Both the position numbers and the translations under genes were made by a program. 51,280 nucleotides of DNA from the IMG/VR virus record IMGVR_UViG_3300037155_000067, positions 1-51,280 of that record; one strand, 5' to 3'. The notes beneath the pieces are model-generated. The model saw only the letters and a program-made list of their open reading frames with translations. It was not told the origin of the DNA and searched no databases. Shown here one piece after another: positions 39,187-48,637 of the stretch. The stretch comes from a virus. Within the stretch, counting starts at the first letter, position 1; every line of letters starts with the position of its first letter.

Positions 39187-40530
39187 ATGAAACATCTCTT
39201 CAAACTCGCAGCTTATCTCATTGCGCTCGTGACAGTATTTTGCCTGTCCGGGCAGCATTCCGCCGCTGAAAACACTTTCGCCATCGTCGCCCTGATTGGC
39301 GGCATGGGCTTCACGCCATCGCTCGTAATGGGCGTTTGCGCCGAATTAACCGCGTTCCGAACGGCTGTGGAATCACTCGATCAACGTGTCCTGAGAAGCC
39401 CACGCCTCGGTCGCGCTAATTTTTGGCGTAACATGGTTCCACGTGGAACGTTTATGAAAAACGTCGGTGTCACGCGATCGACGTTCCAAATCAAAGCTTC
39501 CGAGCCGCAGGATAACCAGGCGCTTTGGCAGGCAATCACGCTCTCGGCTGGGCTGCCATTGCCAGCTTGCGACACCAATTACGAAGATGTCGGAGTCGGC
39601 TACTACGAGCGCACCTGGAGCCCGAAACAGCGCCGGTTCGAGGGTCCGGTAATTTGTAAAGCCGATCTGACGTATCTGCACGAACCCGAGCAGTTCCTCA
39701 ACGATTACGTGGACGAAATGGGCCGATATATGGCGCGCGTGTGGGAATTCAGTCTGCGCGCCGATATGCTCTATTTCGCCAACTGGTACGTGGACGGATC
39801 GAAATACTCCGGGCCGAACGCGCTGGCCACTCTCCCAATCGCTTCACAGGGCATCAGCCAGACGAACCTCAACCTGATGGCCACGGGCCAGATCAACGTC
39901 GGCGCCGGGTCGGACCCCGATGGCGGTTACACAGTCCTCGGTCCGAACGGTCCGATTTTCCCGCTCGAGATAGACATGAACGATTCCGAGAAGATCCTCA
40001 TGGCAAATCCGACGATCCGCGATGACGCTCGGTTCGCCTCGATGGGGCACGACAGCAAGGCCGATTTCGGTCTGTGGCGCGCGATCGGTTGCGAACGGGT
40101 GATCGGCAATTACCGGCACGTTCCGACCAACATCTCGCCGCGGTTCAACTTTACCGGTGACGTCTACGTCGGGGTCAGCCCGTTCAAGGACGTTTCGGTA
40201 GTCGGTACTGATGGCGTGATCCTGACGGACGCGTACATCGGAGCTGCGTACCACACCGCGATTCAGTTCACGCCGCAGGCATTCACTGCCGAAGTCGTGC
40301 TGCCAACCGATTGGAAATGGCCGAACGCGCAAAATTACAATGGCGAATGGGACTTTGAGATCGGTGGGTACCGGATCTGCAACCCAGCCCGGTTCGATCC
40401 AGAAGGAGAACTCGGACGGCATTTCGCGAAATTGGTCTACGCCGCAAAGCCAGAGCACCCGTACCTCGCCGCAGCGTATATGTACAAAAACTGCCCAGCG
40501 ACATCGAACGCGATCATATTCTGCAGTTGA
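39187..40530 (+). CDS. Major capsid protein
   Basis: 447 residues, soluble and beta-rich from about residue 50, with no enzymatic motif. LRSPRLGRANFWRNMVPRGT, QALWQAITLSAGLPLPACDT, YYERTWSPKQRRFEGPVICK and PEQFLNDYVDEMGRYMARVW fit an HK97-type capsid subunit of this phage group, and gene order after scaffold supports it. Unexpectedly the first 28 residues (MKHLFKLAAYLIALVTVFCL, SGQHSAA) look like a secretion signal. Methionines at 40 and 48 (39304, 39328) are alternative starts. No Shine-Dalgarno precedes the annotated start. Confidence 0.75.
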   Translation: MKHLFKLAAYLIALVTVFCLSGQHSAAENTFAIVALIGGMGFTPSLVMGVCAELTAFRTAVESLDQRVLRSPRLGRANFWRNMVPRGTFMKNVGVTRSTFQIKASEPQDNQALWQAITLSAGLPLPACDTNYEDVGVGYYERTWSPKQRRFEGPVICKADLTYLHEPEQFLNDYVDEMGRYMARVWEFSLRADMLYFANWYVDGSKYSGPNALATLPIASQGISQTNLNLMATGQINVGAGSDPDGGYTVLGPNGPIFPLEIDMNDSEKILMANPTIRDDARFASMGHDSKADFGLWRAIGCERVIGNYRHVPTNISPRFNFTGDVYVGVSPFKDVSVVGTDGVILTDAYIGAAYHTAIQFTPQAFTAEVVLPTDWKWPNAQNYNGEWDFEIGGYRICNPARFDPEGELGRHFAKLVYAAKPEHPYLAAAYMYKNCPATSNAIIFCS

Positions 40531-40550
40531 TCACGTAAGAAGTAAACCTA

Positions 40551-40592
40551 AGCTGCCGGTGGGCGTAAAATCCTACCGGCGGCTTCCTTCTT
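40551..40592 (+). terminator. Rho-independent-type terminator after the capsid gene
   Basis: AGCTGCCGGTGGG (40551-40563) pairs with CCTACCGGCGGCT (40572-40584): 13 pairs with two G-T wobbles and an 8-base loop, followed by TCCTTCTT. The tail is pyrimidine-rich rather than pure T, so termination may be partial. It abuts the next ATG at 40593, where it could also hide the ribosome site. Confidence 0.6.
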
Positions 40593-40943
40593 ATGAGTTG
40601 CGATCCAGCCTATTACCCGCTGAAAATACGGCGGGAAATCACGTTTGGTCCGCTCACGGTCACATGCCAGGACGTAAATGCCGTCCCCGTAGACCTCACG
40701 GGGTTTCTGGTGTTCGCGTTGGCCAGGCCTGAGCTTGAATCGACAACGAACATCGACCTCGGGCCAGTGATAACCGATCCGGTCAACGGCGTCATCACGA
40801 TAGCCTTCACCGACGAGCAGACGGCCGCGTTTGCGCTTGGCGAGTACGTGTACGACATCGTGCTGGAAGATGGCAGCGGCAACCGGTTGAACCCGATTTT
40901 AGCTGGTCCACTATCGATTATCGACGTTGTAAGCCGGGAATAG
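40593..40943 (+). CDS. BppU-N-like baseplate/fibre attachment protein, 116 aa
   Basis: Starts [20 protein letters not shown]. The order of strands ([60 protein letters not shown] and a terminal VVSRE) follows the N-terminal domain of phage upper baseplate proteins, which anchor receptor-binding fibres. It directly precedes a large collagen-like fibre. Start site just after a strong hairpin. Confidence 0.6.
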   Translation: MSCDPAYYPLKIRREITFGPLTVTCQDVNAVPVDLTGFLVFALARPELESTTNIDLGPVITDPVNGVITIAFTDEQTAAFALGEYVYDIVLEDGSGNRLNPILAGPLSIIDVVSRE

Positions 40944-40947
40944 CGGT

Positions 40948-43575
40948 ATGAGTGACATCGCGATCGTAGTCGTCACCGAACCCTGTGCCGAGGTGGTACA
41001 GATTGTTCTCGAGAGCCCGTGCCCACCGTCGTTTAACGTTACGTTCCCGGCAACGGGACCGAAAGGGTTAACCGGGGTTACGGGTGTCACGGGTGTGACT
41101 GGCGCGACGGGAGCAACCGGCCCGACGGGACCAACAGGTCCTACGGGTGCGGGTGTGAGCGGAGTAACTGGGGTGACTGGCAACACGGGTCCAACGGGAC
41201 CGATAGGTATTTCAGGCGTCACTGGGGTGACTGGGGCCACGGGCGCGATTGGAATTAGCGGGGTGACGGGCGTGACTGGCCCCACGGGACCGACCGGCCC
41301 AACTGGGATTGGCACGACCGGAGCCACTGGCGTTGGCATCACGGGCGTCACTGGAGCCACAGGCCCGGCGGGCGCAACTGGTCCAACTGGCATTGGGACA
41401 ACGGGCGCGAGCGGCGTCGGCACGACCGGCACAACCGGCGTTACCGGGGTCACAGGGTCTACAGGACCAACCGGGTCTGGCGTGACTGGCGCCACAGGCC
41501 CGACCGGCGAAACCGGCTCTGCCGGAGCAATTGGTCAAACCGGCGTGACGGGTCCGACTGGAATCGGCGTGACTGGAGCAACGGGAGTTTCGGGGGCTGC
41601 TGGTGGTGTCGGGGTAACAGGATCGACCGGTCCCACTGGAGGAACGGGCGCAGCCGGTGCGCAGGGTGTGACTGGAGTAACCGGAGCGGGAACAACTGGA
41701 GTGACCGGGGTGACAGGCCCAACTGGAGCGGGCGTCACCGGAGTTACGGGCGTCACTGGACCAATTGGCGTTACGGGTGCGGGTGTGACGGGGGATACAG
41801 GTCCGACCGGGGGTACAGGCGCGGCGGGCACGCAAGGCGTGACTGGCGCTACCGGTGTGACTGGAGCTGGAGTCACAGGAGCAACCGGACCAGCGGGAAC
41901 TCAGGGAGTCACTGGGGTAACTGGCGTGACAGGTTCGGCGGGATCAACCGGAGCAGATGGATCTAATGGTGATAATGGCGCAAATGGCGCAACAGGACCA
42001 ACAGGTCCGATTGGTGTAACGGGAGCGGCAGGCGCGCAGGGTGTCACTGGAGTGACCGGCTCGGGAACAACCGGTGTCACGGGTGCTACAGGGCCGACGG
42101 GAGTGGGTGTAACGGGTGTGACGGGCGTTACGGGTGTCACTGGAAACACTGGCACGACGGGAGCCGGGGTTACGGGGGTCACTGGGGAAACGGGACCAAT
42201 TGGCGTCACGGGTGCTGGAGTTACGGGCGCAACGGGGCCAACAGGGGGCACAGGTGCAGCAGGAGCGCAAGGAGTTACCGGTGTCACGGGCGTTACTGGA
42301 GCAGGAACCACGGGAGCCACGGGAGCCACGGGAGCCACGGGACCGACCGGACCTACGGGTGTGACAGGGGTTACTGGAAACGCTGGCGTAACTGGTGTCA
42401 CGGGAGTTACTGGACCAACATCAGTTGGCACGGCCCTATTTTCCGCTACGGCTGACGGAACTAATAATGCGACTGCATCTGACGTTAGCCTCATCGGAAC
42501 TGGAGTTGGATCAAAGACGACTTCCGCAAATTACTTTTCTGCTGGTACATCTCTGATAATGGTTGCGAAAGGAACTGTATCGACGGCAATCACGCCAGCT
42601 AATCTTACGATCAACATAAAGGCTGGTTCGGTAGTAGTCGCTACGGCTTCGAGTATTGGGCTAACGGGCGCTCTATCGGGTTCAAACTGGGAGCTATATG
42701 CTCTTATTACCTGCCGAACTACCGGCGGAACTGGCACTTTCAAATGTAACGCTCTTTTTGCCGCTACGGGATCAGCTTTAACGCCTCTCGAAGCAAAGAT
42801 CGTTGATTCTGGAAATACGGTCGATACAACAGGAACTATCGCTTGGGATTTAACAGCCGCATGGGCAAGCACGACGGCAGGCGATATCATTACGGGAACG
42901 AATTTCGTCATGTTCACTCCCGGCGCGGCCGTAGCAGGCTCGTACCTTAACCGTCAGATTCTAATAAGCGGTACGACTTATACTCCCACGAGCGGAACGA
43001 AAACCATTTTAGTAAGGGTATTTGGCGCTGGCGGTGGTGGCGGGGGTGCGCTTGGCGGTTCATCTACGGCTGGCATCGGAGGAGGCGGCGGTGCTGGCGC
43101 ATACATTGAAGTAAGAATTACAGGCGTAACTAGCACGTATGCTTATACGATTGGCGCAGGCGGATTAGCTGGAGCCATCACGGGAGCTACTGGCGGAACT
43201 GGCGGAAACTCAACTTTTGTCAATGGCGCAACCACCTACACGGCAGCAGGTGGTGTCGGTGGAGGGTCACTCGCTGCTGGCTCCACTGCAAATTTTGCGC
43301 TAGTCGGCGCAGGAGGAGCACCTACAAATGGAGACTTACAAATAACAGGCTGCGCAGGCTGGGGAGGACTTCGCGTCTCTGGAACTAATGCAACTGCCGG
43401 GAATGGCGGCTGCAATTTTAACGGTGCGTCAGGTGCAGGCAAACAATCAACAGCGGGAGCAGGGGGAACACCGAGTTACGGAGGTGGAGGAGGCGGAGCT
43501 TTGAGCCTTACTGCCGTAGGACAACTTGGCGGAGTTGGAGGCGCTGGACTTATCGTAATCGACGAATTTCAATAG
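40948..43575 (+). CDS. Large collagen-like tail fibre with glycine-rich tip
   Basis: 875 residues. After an N-terminal 36-residue domain ([20 protein letters not shown]), residues about 37-492 are Gly-X-Thr/Val collagen repeats with short breaks (for example [14 protein letters not shown] and SNGDNGANG). A beta-rich domain follows (residues about 493-670), then a very glycine-rich end ([33 protein letters not shown]) resembling polyglycine tips of fibre adhesins. This is the best candidate for the main receptor-binding fibre. Repeats at DNA level make recombination with the other collagen-like genes possible. Confidence 0.75.
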   Translation: MSDIAIVVVTEPCAEVVQIVLESPCPPSFNVTFPATGPKGLTGVTGVTGVTGATGATGPTGPTGPTGAGVSGVTGVTGNTGPTGPIGISGVTGVTGATGAIGISGVTGVTGPTGPTGPTGIGTTGATGVGITGVTGATGPAGATGPTGIGTTGASGVGTTGTTGVTGVTGSTGPTGSGVTGATGPTGETGSAGAIGQTGVTGPTGIGVTGATGVSGAAGGVGVTGSTGPTGGTGAAGAQGVTGVTGAGTTGVTGVTGPTGAGVTGVTGVTGPIGVTGAGVTGDTGPTGGTGAAGTQGVTGATGVTGAGVTGATGPAGTQGVTGVTGVTGSAGSTGADGSNGDNGANGATGPTGPIGVTGAAGAQGVTGVTGSGTTGVTGATGPTGVGVTGVTGVTGVTGNTGTTGAGVTGVTGETGPIGVTGAGVTGATGPTGGTGAAGAQGVTGVTGVTGAGTTGATGATGATGPTGPTGVTGVTGNAGVTGVTGVTGPTSVGTALFSATADGTNNATASDVSLIGTGVGSKTTSANYFSAGTSLIMVAKGTVSTAITPANLTINIKAGSVVVATASSIGLTGALSGSNWELYALITCRTTGGTGTFKCNALFAATGSALTPLEAKIVDSGNTVDTTGTIAWDLTAAWASTTAGDIITGTNFVMFTPGAAVAGSYLNRQILISGTTYTPTSGTKTILVRVFGAGGGGGGALGGSSTAGIGGGGGAGAYIEVRITGVTSTYAYTIGAGGLAGAITGATGGTGGNSTFVNGATTYTAAGGVGGGSLAAGSTANFALVGAGGAPTNGDLQITGCAGWGGLRVSGTNATAGNGGCNFNGASGAGKQSTAGAGGTPSYGGGGGGALSLTAVGQLGGVGGAGLIVIDEFQ

Positions 43576-43598
43576 CAGTAAATAAAAGAAGGAATACC

Positions 43599-43772
43599 AT
43601 GAACGCATCAATTCAAAAACAAGTTCTGTTTGCATTAAACGAGCCACCGCAAATTAGTTGGACGGTGGCCACTCAATTTGGGGAATTATCTCAATCTATT
43701 ATTTGCGAGACATTGCCCGAAGCTCTGGATGCAGTGGAAACATACTTTTCACAGATACCTGATCCAGCGTAA
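43599..43772 (+). CDS. Small protein, 57 aa
   Basis: ATG 43599 is preceded by a clear Shine-Dalgarno (AAGAAGGA). MNASIQKQVLFALNEPPQIS and onward is helical, with QFGELSQSIICETLPEALDA, ending DPA. The TAA is followed directly by the next ATG. It may be a chaperone for the adjacent fibre or spike. No family recognised. Confidence 0.6.
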   Translation: MNASIQKQVLFALNEPPQISWTVATQFGELSQSIICETLPEALDAVETYFSQIPDPA

Positions 43773-45617
43773 ATGAACATCACCGCGGCCAGTGTCAATC
43801 AGCCTGATGTGTTGGCGGCTATCAATTCAGCTTCGGATGGTGACACGATAGTTCTACCTGCCGGTACGGCGAGTTGGACTGCGGGTATTACCATCACTAA
43901 AGGCATCACGTTGCAAGGTGCGAACGTGAATCCCGGTGATGATCTGACCGTTATTCTCGATGACGTGGCCAGAGGTCTACCTTACTCTTCTACAGCTATT
44001 AAAATAAGGGTAAATGCCGCGCAATCATTTCGTCTCACTGGAATTACTTTCCGAAACGGTTCGCTCACATCGACTGGAGCTAATGGAATCGTTACTGGAA
44101 GTACTTTGACCGGTCCTTGCCGATCTTTCAGGGTTGATCATTGCCATTTCGATCAGCTTTATCAGGACAATAACCTGTATATTGCTGGCTGGATATATGG
44201 AGTAATCGATCATTGCATTTTTGACGGACGATCTGACGCTTCCAATCTATCTATCCTAGTGCAACATACCACTTGGGGAGGAGGAACGAACCAGTTCGGC
44301 GATGGTTCCTGGGCTGACTATCCGTATTACGGAACTGAGAAGTTCGTCTTTGTTGAGGATTGTGTATTCAACAACCCTAACCCACATACTCACGTCAATA
44401 TGAGTGGCCCGGATTGCTACGGAGGCGGCAGATACGTTTTCCGAAACAACACTAGTTACAGTTGCGCATTTGGTGGCGGAGATCACGGAACCGAGTCGGG
44501 CGGACGTTTACGGGGCGGACGGTGCAATGAGGTTTACAATAACATCATTAACGATTCACACATAGGAGATAACGGCGGAGAGTTACGAGGCGGAGGTTCT
44601 CTTTACCACGATAACGTCGTAAACGGAATTACTAACCCGACAAAATCTATTTCTCAATATCGCGAGTGGTGGCCTTTTCCAAAGTTTGGAGGAACAGCGG
44701 GAACATCTGGAGATCCCGCGCTCTCGGCGGCTGGAACAAGTCCTTGGGATTTGAATGACACGGAGGGAAATGGAACAAACGTACCCGGTCATAGCCCATA
44801 CCTGTATCTCAGTGGAACGCATAATGGCGGTAACGGATCGGCCACTCTAGTCGATACAACTAAGAGTTGGACGACGAATCAGTGGGTAGGATGGAGTATT
44901 TCAAACATGACGCAGTTGGTTACTCTTACGGGAGCGATTGGTCGTTACGGCTCCTTCATTAAGTCGAACACCGCTACCACGATCACTTTCTACGTGGACG
45001 GTTCATTTGGAACGCCGATGTTTTTCAACGCCGGAGATGGATATGCAATACACAAAATTCTCAGGTCGCTAGATCAAGGCGCGGCCGGTAAAGGCGATTT
45101 ATTGAAAGGCCAAACTCCGGTCAATACCGCAATGGGAAACACGGCCGCATGGACACACGAAGCTCTGGAGCCGATTTACTACTGGAACAACACCGGCACG
45201 AGCGGAATGACGATCGCAACCATTTTCCCGTCATTCGAGGAGAACCGGGATTATTTCAACCTCGGCAACAGTTTTCCCGCGAATTCGACTCCTGCGGCGG
45301 TATCGGCCATGTACGTCGCGGCGCTCAATGGAGTGGATTACACCGGCCCCTACGTTTACCCACACCCGCTCGTCACGGGAATTCCAGGCCCAACGGGCCC
45401 GACCGGACCAACTGGACCAACTGGCGCCACAGGACCGAGCGGAACAGGTGGAACCGGCACCGGAGCGACCGGCACAGGCTCAACGGGCACCGGGGCCACA
45501 GGAACGGGCGCAACCGGAACTGGGGCTACAGGCACAGGCGCGACAGGCACAGGTGCCACGGGACCAACCGGTATTCATTCAGGAATTCGCTCGACAACAT
45601 TCAAGCTTTGCGATTAG
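43773..45617 (+). CDS. Beta-helix tail spike with collagen-like C terminus
   Basis: 614 residues. Residues about 1-330 are a right-handed parallel beta-helix: DVLAAINSASDGDTIVLPAG at the start, then Asn/Gly-rich rungs (RVDHCHFDQLYQDNN, GVIDHCIFDGRSDAS, YVFRNNTSYSC), as in pectate-lyase-like phage spikes that bind or cut surface polysaccharide. A second beta domain follows and the last 70 residues are GxT collagen-like ([13 protein letters not shown] then repeated GTGATGTG). Enzymatic activity is possible but no catalytic set can be assigned. Confidence 0.75.
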   Translation: MNITAASVNQPDVLAAINSASDGDTIVLPAGTASWTAGITITKGITLQGANVNPGDDLTVILDDVARGLPYSSTAIKIRVNAAQSFRLTGITFRNGSLTSTGANGIVTGSTLTGPCRSFRVDHCHFDQLYQDNNLYIAGWIYGVIDHCIFDGRSDASNLSILVQHTTWGGGTNQFGDGSWADYPYYGTEKFVFVEDCVFNNPNPHTHVNMSGPDCYGGGRYVFRNNTSYSCAFGGGDHGTESGGRLRGGRCNEVYNNIINDSHIGDNGGELRGGGSLYHDNVVNGITNPTKSISQYREWWPFPKFGGTAGTSGDPALSAAGTSPWDLNDTEGNGTNVPGHSPYLYLSGTHNGGNGSATLVDTTKSWTTNQWVGWSISNMTQLVTLTGAIGRYGSFIKSNTATTITFYVDGSFGTPMFFNAGDGYAIHKILRSLDQGAAGKGDLLKGQTPVNTAMGNTAAWTHEALEPIYYWNNTGTSGMTIATIFPSFEENRDYFNLGNSFPANSTPAAVSAMYVAALNGVDYTGPYVYPHPLVTGIPGPTGPTGPTGPTGATGPSGTGGTGTGATGTGSTGTGATGTGATGTGATGTGATGTGATGPTGIHSGIRSTTFKLCD

Positions 45618-45628
45618 GGTTTTGGTGA

Positions 45629-46723
45629 ATGTCCGTTCTTCACCTCGTCGCGCTGCCCCACGTAAAATTAGGCACCGCTGAGACATGTCTTTGCGCTTAT
45701 TCCGGCAAGTGCGAAAAATTCGTCCGCATGATGAAAGACAGGCACGAAGTCGTCGTTTATGGCGTAGAGGGGCCTGAATTGCCCGGCGCTACACTCGTGC
45801 AATGCCTGAGCGATGCCGAGCGCGTTAAAACGTTCGGCGCAGACGATCCGAACCGATTACCAGATTGGCCGACGGACGCGCAATCGCTTCAGTTTAATCT
45901 CAACGCCGCGGCGGAACTCCAAAAACGCGCGAAACCGGACGAACTTATACTTCTCTCGGGCGGCCTTACGAATCTGCCGATTTTCAAGGCTCTACCGGGT
46001 CGATTATTCTGCGAGCCTTTCGTCGGGTATTTTGGGGTCATCGGTGGGAATTCTTGGGCAGCTTTTGAGAGCTATTTCCACATGTCCCAAACTTACTGTA
46101 AAAACGGGACTAATGATATTCGTTGGTTCGATACCGTGGTCCCGCCATTCTGCGACAAAGCTGAATTCCCAAACGTCAATACCGGAAACGGTGATTACCT
46201 CCTTTTTGTCGGCCGCTTGATCAGCCGAAAGGGGCCGACAATTGCCCTAGAAATCGCCAAGGCCGCCGGTTTGCCGCTGTATGTCGCCGGCTCAGGCGGC
46301 CGCATGGAGGGCGACGTTCTGGTTGGTCAGGATGTGCGCCTTGATGGGAACGTGAAATACTTCGGACCTGTCGGAGTCGAAAAACGTTCCGAACTGATGT
46401 CGGGAGCGATAGCGCTTGTTTGTCCTACGACGTACTTCGAACCTGGCGGGAACATCGCGATTGAGGCAATGATGGCCGGAACTCCTGTAATTGCACCAGA
46501 CTCGGGTGTTTTTTCCGAGACGGTTCAGGACGGCGTCAGTGGATTCCATTTTCGAATGCTCCGTGAAGCCGTCGAGGCCGTGAAACTGTGCGATACGCTC
46601 GATCCGGAAGAGATTCGGAAATATGCCAGCGATCGGTACTCACTGGAAGCCATCGCGCCGCGGTTTGAACACTGGTTCGAAAATCTCCGGCTGCTTTTTG
46701 GCAAGGGTTGGTACTCGGAATAA
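45629..46723 (+). CDS. GT-B glycosyltransferase (GT4-like)
   Basis: 364 residues. The C-terminal donor domain is clear: DYLLFVGRLISRKGPTIALE near 188-207, LPLYVAGSGG, VKYFGPVGVEKRSELMSGAI, and the signature PTTYFEPGGNIAIEAMMAGT PVIA near 271-293 with the catalytic E-x7-E-like pair. Such enzymes move a sugar from a nucleotide donor. Placed just after the spike, it may decorate fibres or change host surface sugars. The other glycosyltransferase at 2137 is of a different fold. Confidence 0.8.
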   Translation: MSVLHLVALPHVKLGTAETCLCAYSGKCEKFVRMMKDRHEVVVYGVEGPELPGATLVQCLSDAERVKTFGADDPNRLPDWPTDAQSLQFNLNAAAELQKRAKPDELILLSGGLTNLPIFKALPGRLFCEPFVGYFGVIGGNSWAAFESYFHMSQTYCKNGTNDIRWFDTVVPPFCDKAEFPNVNTGNGDYLLFVGRLISRKGPTIALEIAKAAGLPLYVAGSGGRMEGDVLVGQDVRLDGNVKYFGPVGVEKRSELMSGAIALVCPTTYFEPGGNIAIEAMMAGTPVIAPDSGVFSETVQDGVSGFHFRMLREAVEAVKLCDTLDPEEIRKYASDRYSLEAIAPRFEHWFENLRLLFGKGWYSE

Positions 46724-46729
46724 AACCGA

Positions 46730-46757
46730 TTGCGGCAACGGGCTGCCATAGTAAAAT
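46730..46757 (+). promoter_or_regulatory. Candidate promoter before the lysis module
   Basis: TTGCGG (46730-46735), 16 bases, TAAAAT (46752-46757), with the ATG at 46764 only six bases beyond, so a transcript from here would be nearly leaderless. Confidence 0.4.
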
Positions 46758-46763
46758 CCGGGC

Positions 46764-47372
46764 ATGTTTCGGTTATTCGTCTTGCTCGGGATCGTGGCGA
46801 TTCAGACGACCGTTCTTGCTCAGGTGAGCAGCGGCGGCAACACTGCCGCGAATCCATCTTCTTGGACGATTGACAGCCTGAAGTCGCATTACGACCAATT
46901 ATTGCTGAAAGACGCTGAGATTCTGGCGCTCCACAAAGAGATATCGGCCCTGAACGACAAGCACGCCGCAGAACTCAGGGCAGCAGCCGACGTTCGATAT
47001 GATCAACGGTTCAACGCTCAGGAAGCGGCCAGCACGTACACGCGCACGATTCAGAACGAGTTTCGAGCTTCGTTGAACGATCTTTCCAACACAAAAGTTC
47101 CGCGAACGGAATTCGATGCAGCACTGAAAGCCATCTCTGGGCAGATTGACGGGATTGGGAAAGTCAGTTCAGAAAAGCTCGATGCAGTTTTGAAAAATAA
47201 CACAGCGGCGTTTACCGACATTCAGCATCGTCTCGATCTTAAAGAAGGAAGTTCACAGGGGTCAAACGCACTTGTTGGTAATACATCAACATTACTTGTC
47301 GCTATTTCAGCAGTCATCGGTTGCATTTTCCTTTTCGTAACTCGAAACAGGAAGCAGACGACAGGGAGATAA
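46764..47372 (+). CDS. Signal-peptide protein with coiled coil and C-terminal membrane anchor
   Basis: 202 residues. Signal peptide MFRLFVLLGIVAIQTTVLAQ, then a helical coiled coil (LLLKDAEILALHKEISALND, KHAAELRAAADVR), and a C-terminal transmembrane helix (LLVAISAVIGCIFLFV) ending in RNRKQTTGR. Topology (outside N part, inner-membrane anchor) resembles a spanin-like lysis protein, but it lacks a lipobox. Could act with the lipoprotein at 49026. Confidence 0.55.
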   Translation: MFRLFVLLGIVAIQTTVLAQVSSGGNTAANPSSWTIDSLKSHYDQLLLKDAEILALHKEISALNDKHAAELRAAADVRYDQRFNAQEAASTYTRTIQNEFRASLNDLSNTKVPRTEFDAALKAISGQIDGIGKVSSEKLDAVLKNNTAAFTDIQHRLDLKEGSSQGSNALVGNTSTLLVAISAVIGCIFLFVTRNRKQTTGR

Positions 47373-47396
47373 AACCGGTGTATATTGCCTCAACAA

Positions 47397-47549
47397 ATGA
47401 CCAATGGAGAGCAGCAATATTGGAATCACAGGTTTGAACGGATCGAGCATCTGCTCAAACAAATTCTCGCTGCCATCACGCATAAATCTCAGTCTAAACC
47501 ACGGTTCGACTTCGGTGTTGGGCCGGTAACAAACAAAGCTGAGAAATGA
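47397..47549 (+). CDS. Small protein, 50 aa
   Basis: ATG 47397 opens MTNGEQQYWNHRFERIEHLL and onward, a short helical peptide ending GPVTNKAEK. A TATATT lies nine bases upstream. Its TGA overlaps the HNH start. Not recognised. Confidence 0.5.
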   Translation: MTNGEQQYWNHRFERIEHLLKQILAAITHKSQSKPRFDFGVGPVTNKAEK

Positions 47550-48175
47550 GATTTCAGGATTTAACTGGCCAGACATTCGGTCGCCTGCTCGTTTTATCAC
47601 TTGATAGTAAAACTCCGACGTACTGGAGTTGCATCTGCTCTTGTTCTCGAAAAATATCTGCGTGGGCAGGAAATCTGAAAAACGGAACGACGAAAAGCTG
47701 CGGGTGCTTAAACAGAGAATTGTCGTCTAAAAGCAGGTTCACTCACGGACATACACTTGGAGGAATGCACTCGAAAACGTATAGGTGCTGGGCAAACATG
47801 CGTCAGCGTTGCGAGAATTACAAAAACGGCTCTTTCATGGATTACGGACATCGAGGTATTTCAGTATGTGAACGCTGGAATTCTTTTGAGAATTTTTTGG
47901 AAGACATGGGAGAAAAGCCGGTCGGATTGACCATTGAACGCAAGGACAACAACGGAAATTACGATTCTAAGAATTGCATTTGGGCAACGCGAAAAGAGCA
48001 AACCCGAAATAGGCGAAATCGCCGCAGCTTGACCATCAATAATGAAACTCGCAGTGTTTCAGATTGGGCGAGCTTAAGCGGTATTCGTTATGGGACTATA
48101 ATTTACAGACTCAAAAAAGGATGGGATGCTAAACGCGCGGCATTTGATCCGTTATTGACAGCGCGTCACCAATAA
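47546..48175 (+). CDS. HNH-type homing endonuclease with N-terminal zinc ribbon
   Basis: 209 residues. The N-terminal zinc ribbon (YWSCICSCSRK ... SCGCLNRE) is followed by the family signature DYGHRGISVCERWNSFENFL, MGEKPVGLTIERKDNNGNYD and KNCIWATRKEQTRNRR, typical of phage endonucleases that differ from the other two HNH genes here. A C-terminal helical part (RSVSDWASLSGIRYGTIIYR) helps binding. It is inserted between a small peptide and an Ig-like protein in the lysis module and is AT-richer than neighbours. Confidence 0.85.
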   Translation: MRFQDLTGQTFGRLLVLSLDSKTPTYWSCICSCSRKISAWAGNLKNGTTKSCGCLNRELSSKSRFTHGHTLGGMHSKTYRCWANMRQRCENYKNGSFMDYGHRGISVCERWNSFENFLEDMGEKPVGLTIERKDNNGNYDSKNCIWATRKEQTRNRRNRRSLTINNETRSVSDWASLSGIRYGTIIYRLKKGWDAKRAAFDPLLTARHQ

Positions 48176-48193
48176 AAATTAAGGAAATTCATC

Positions 48194-48523
48194 ATGCCAT
48201 TATCTATACAAATTAATAATCTGCAAAAAGTTAACGTCACCCTCACGCCGGTTGACAACGAAGTTCCGCCACAGCCCGCGCCCGTAGACGGCGTTCCGGT
48301 CTGGTCGGTCGTCAGCGGCGATTCGACCGTTGTACCGGCGGCCGACGGACTCTCCGCCGAACTCGTCAGCGGAACGGCCATCGCCGACACGGTGTTCAAC
48401 GTTTCGGCTGACGTTGATCCGGGTCCAGGCGTCCAGACGATTCAGGATCAGATCACGCTGACCGTCACGCATCCGTTCGCGACGAATCTCGGGCTCGCTG
48501 CTGGCGCGCCAGAGAACAAGTAA
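48194..48523 (+). CDS. Ig-like structural protein, 109 aa
   Basis: Good Shine-Dalgarno (AAGGA). MPLSIQINNLQKVNVTLTPV, then VPVWSVVSGDSTVVPAADGL and AELVSGTAIADTVFNVSADV, QTIQDQITLTVTHPFATNLG: an eight-strand-like beta sandwich, as in Ig-like decoration domains on phage surfaces. Its place beyond the tail genes suggests a surface decoration protein. Confidence 0.55.
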   Translation: MPLSIQINNLQKVNVTLTPVDNEVPPQPAPVDGVPVWSVVSGDSTVVPAADGLSAELVSGTAIADTVFNVSADVDPGPGVQTIQDQITLTVTHPFATNLGLAAGAPENK

Positions 48524-48538
48524 TTGCCCATGCCCAAA

Positions 48539-48575
48539 GGCTGCGTCGGGGTGCCATCCTCACCTCGGCGCAGCC
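48539..48575 (+). terminator. Strong hairpin, possible terminator
   Basis: GGCTGCGTCGGGGTG (48539-48553) pairs with CACCTCGGCGCAGCC (48561-48575): 15 pairs with two G-T wobbles, loop CCATCCT. No T-run follows, so termination may be factor-dependent. An outer pair TAATTG/CAATTA (48521 and 48587) could extend it. Confidence 0.5.
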
Positions 48576-48637
48576 ATCTTGGCGTCAATTACGAATAATC
48601 TTGACATCTTCGCGCCGGTCTGATTTGCTGACCGACG

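Noticed and set aside
40948-42420. Repeat array resembling a CRISPR or minisatellite
   Set aside because: The periodicity is nine-base codon triplets of a collagen-like protein with no spacers or constant repeat.
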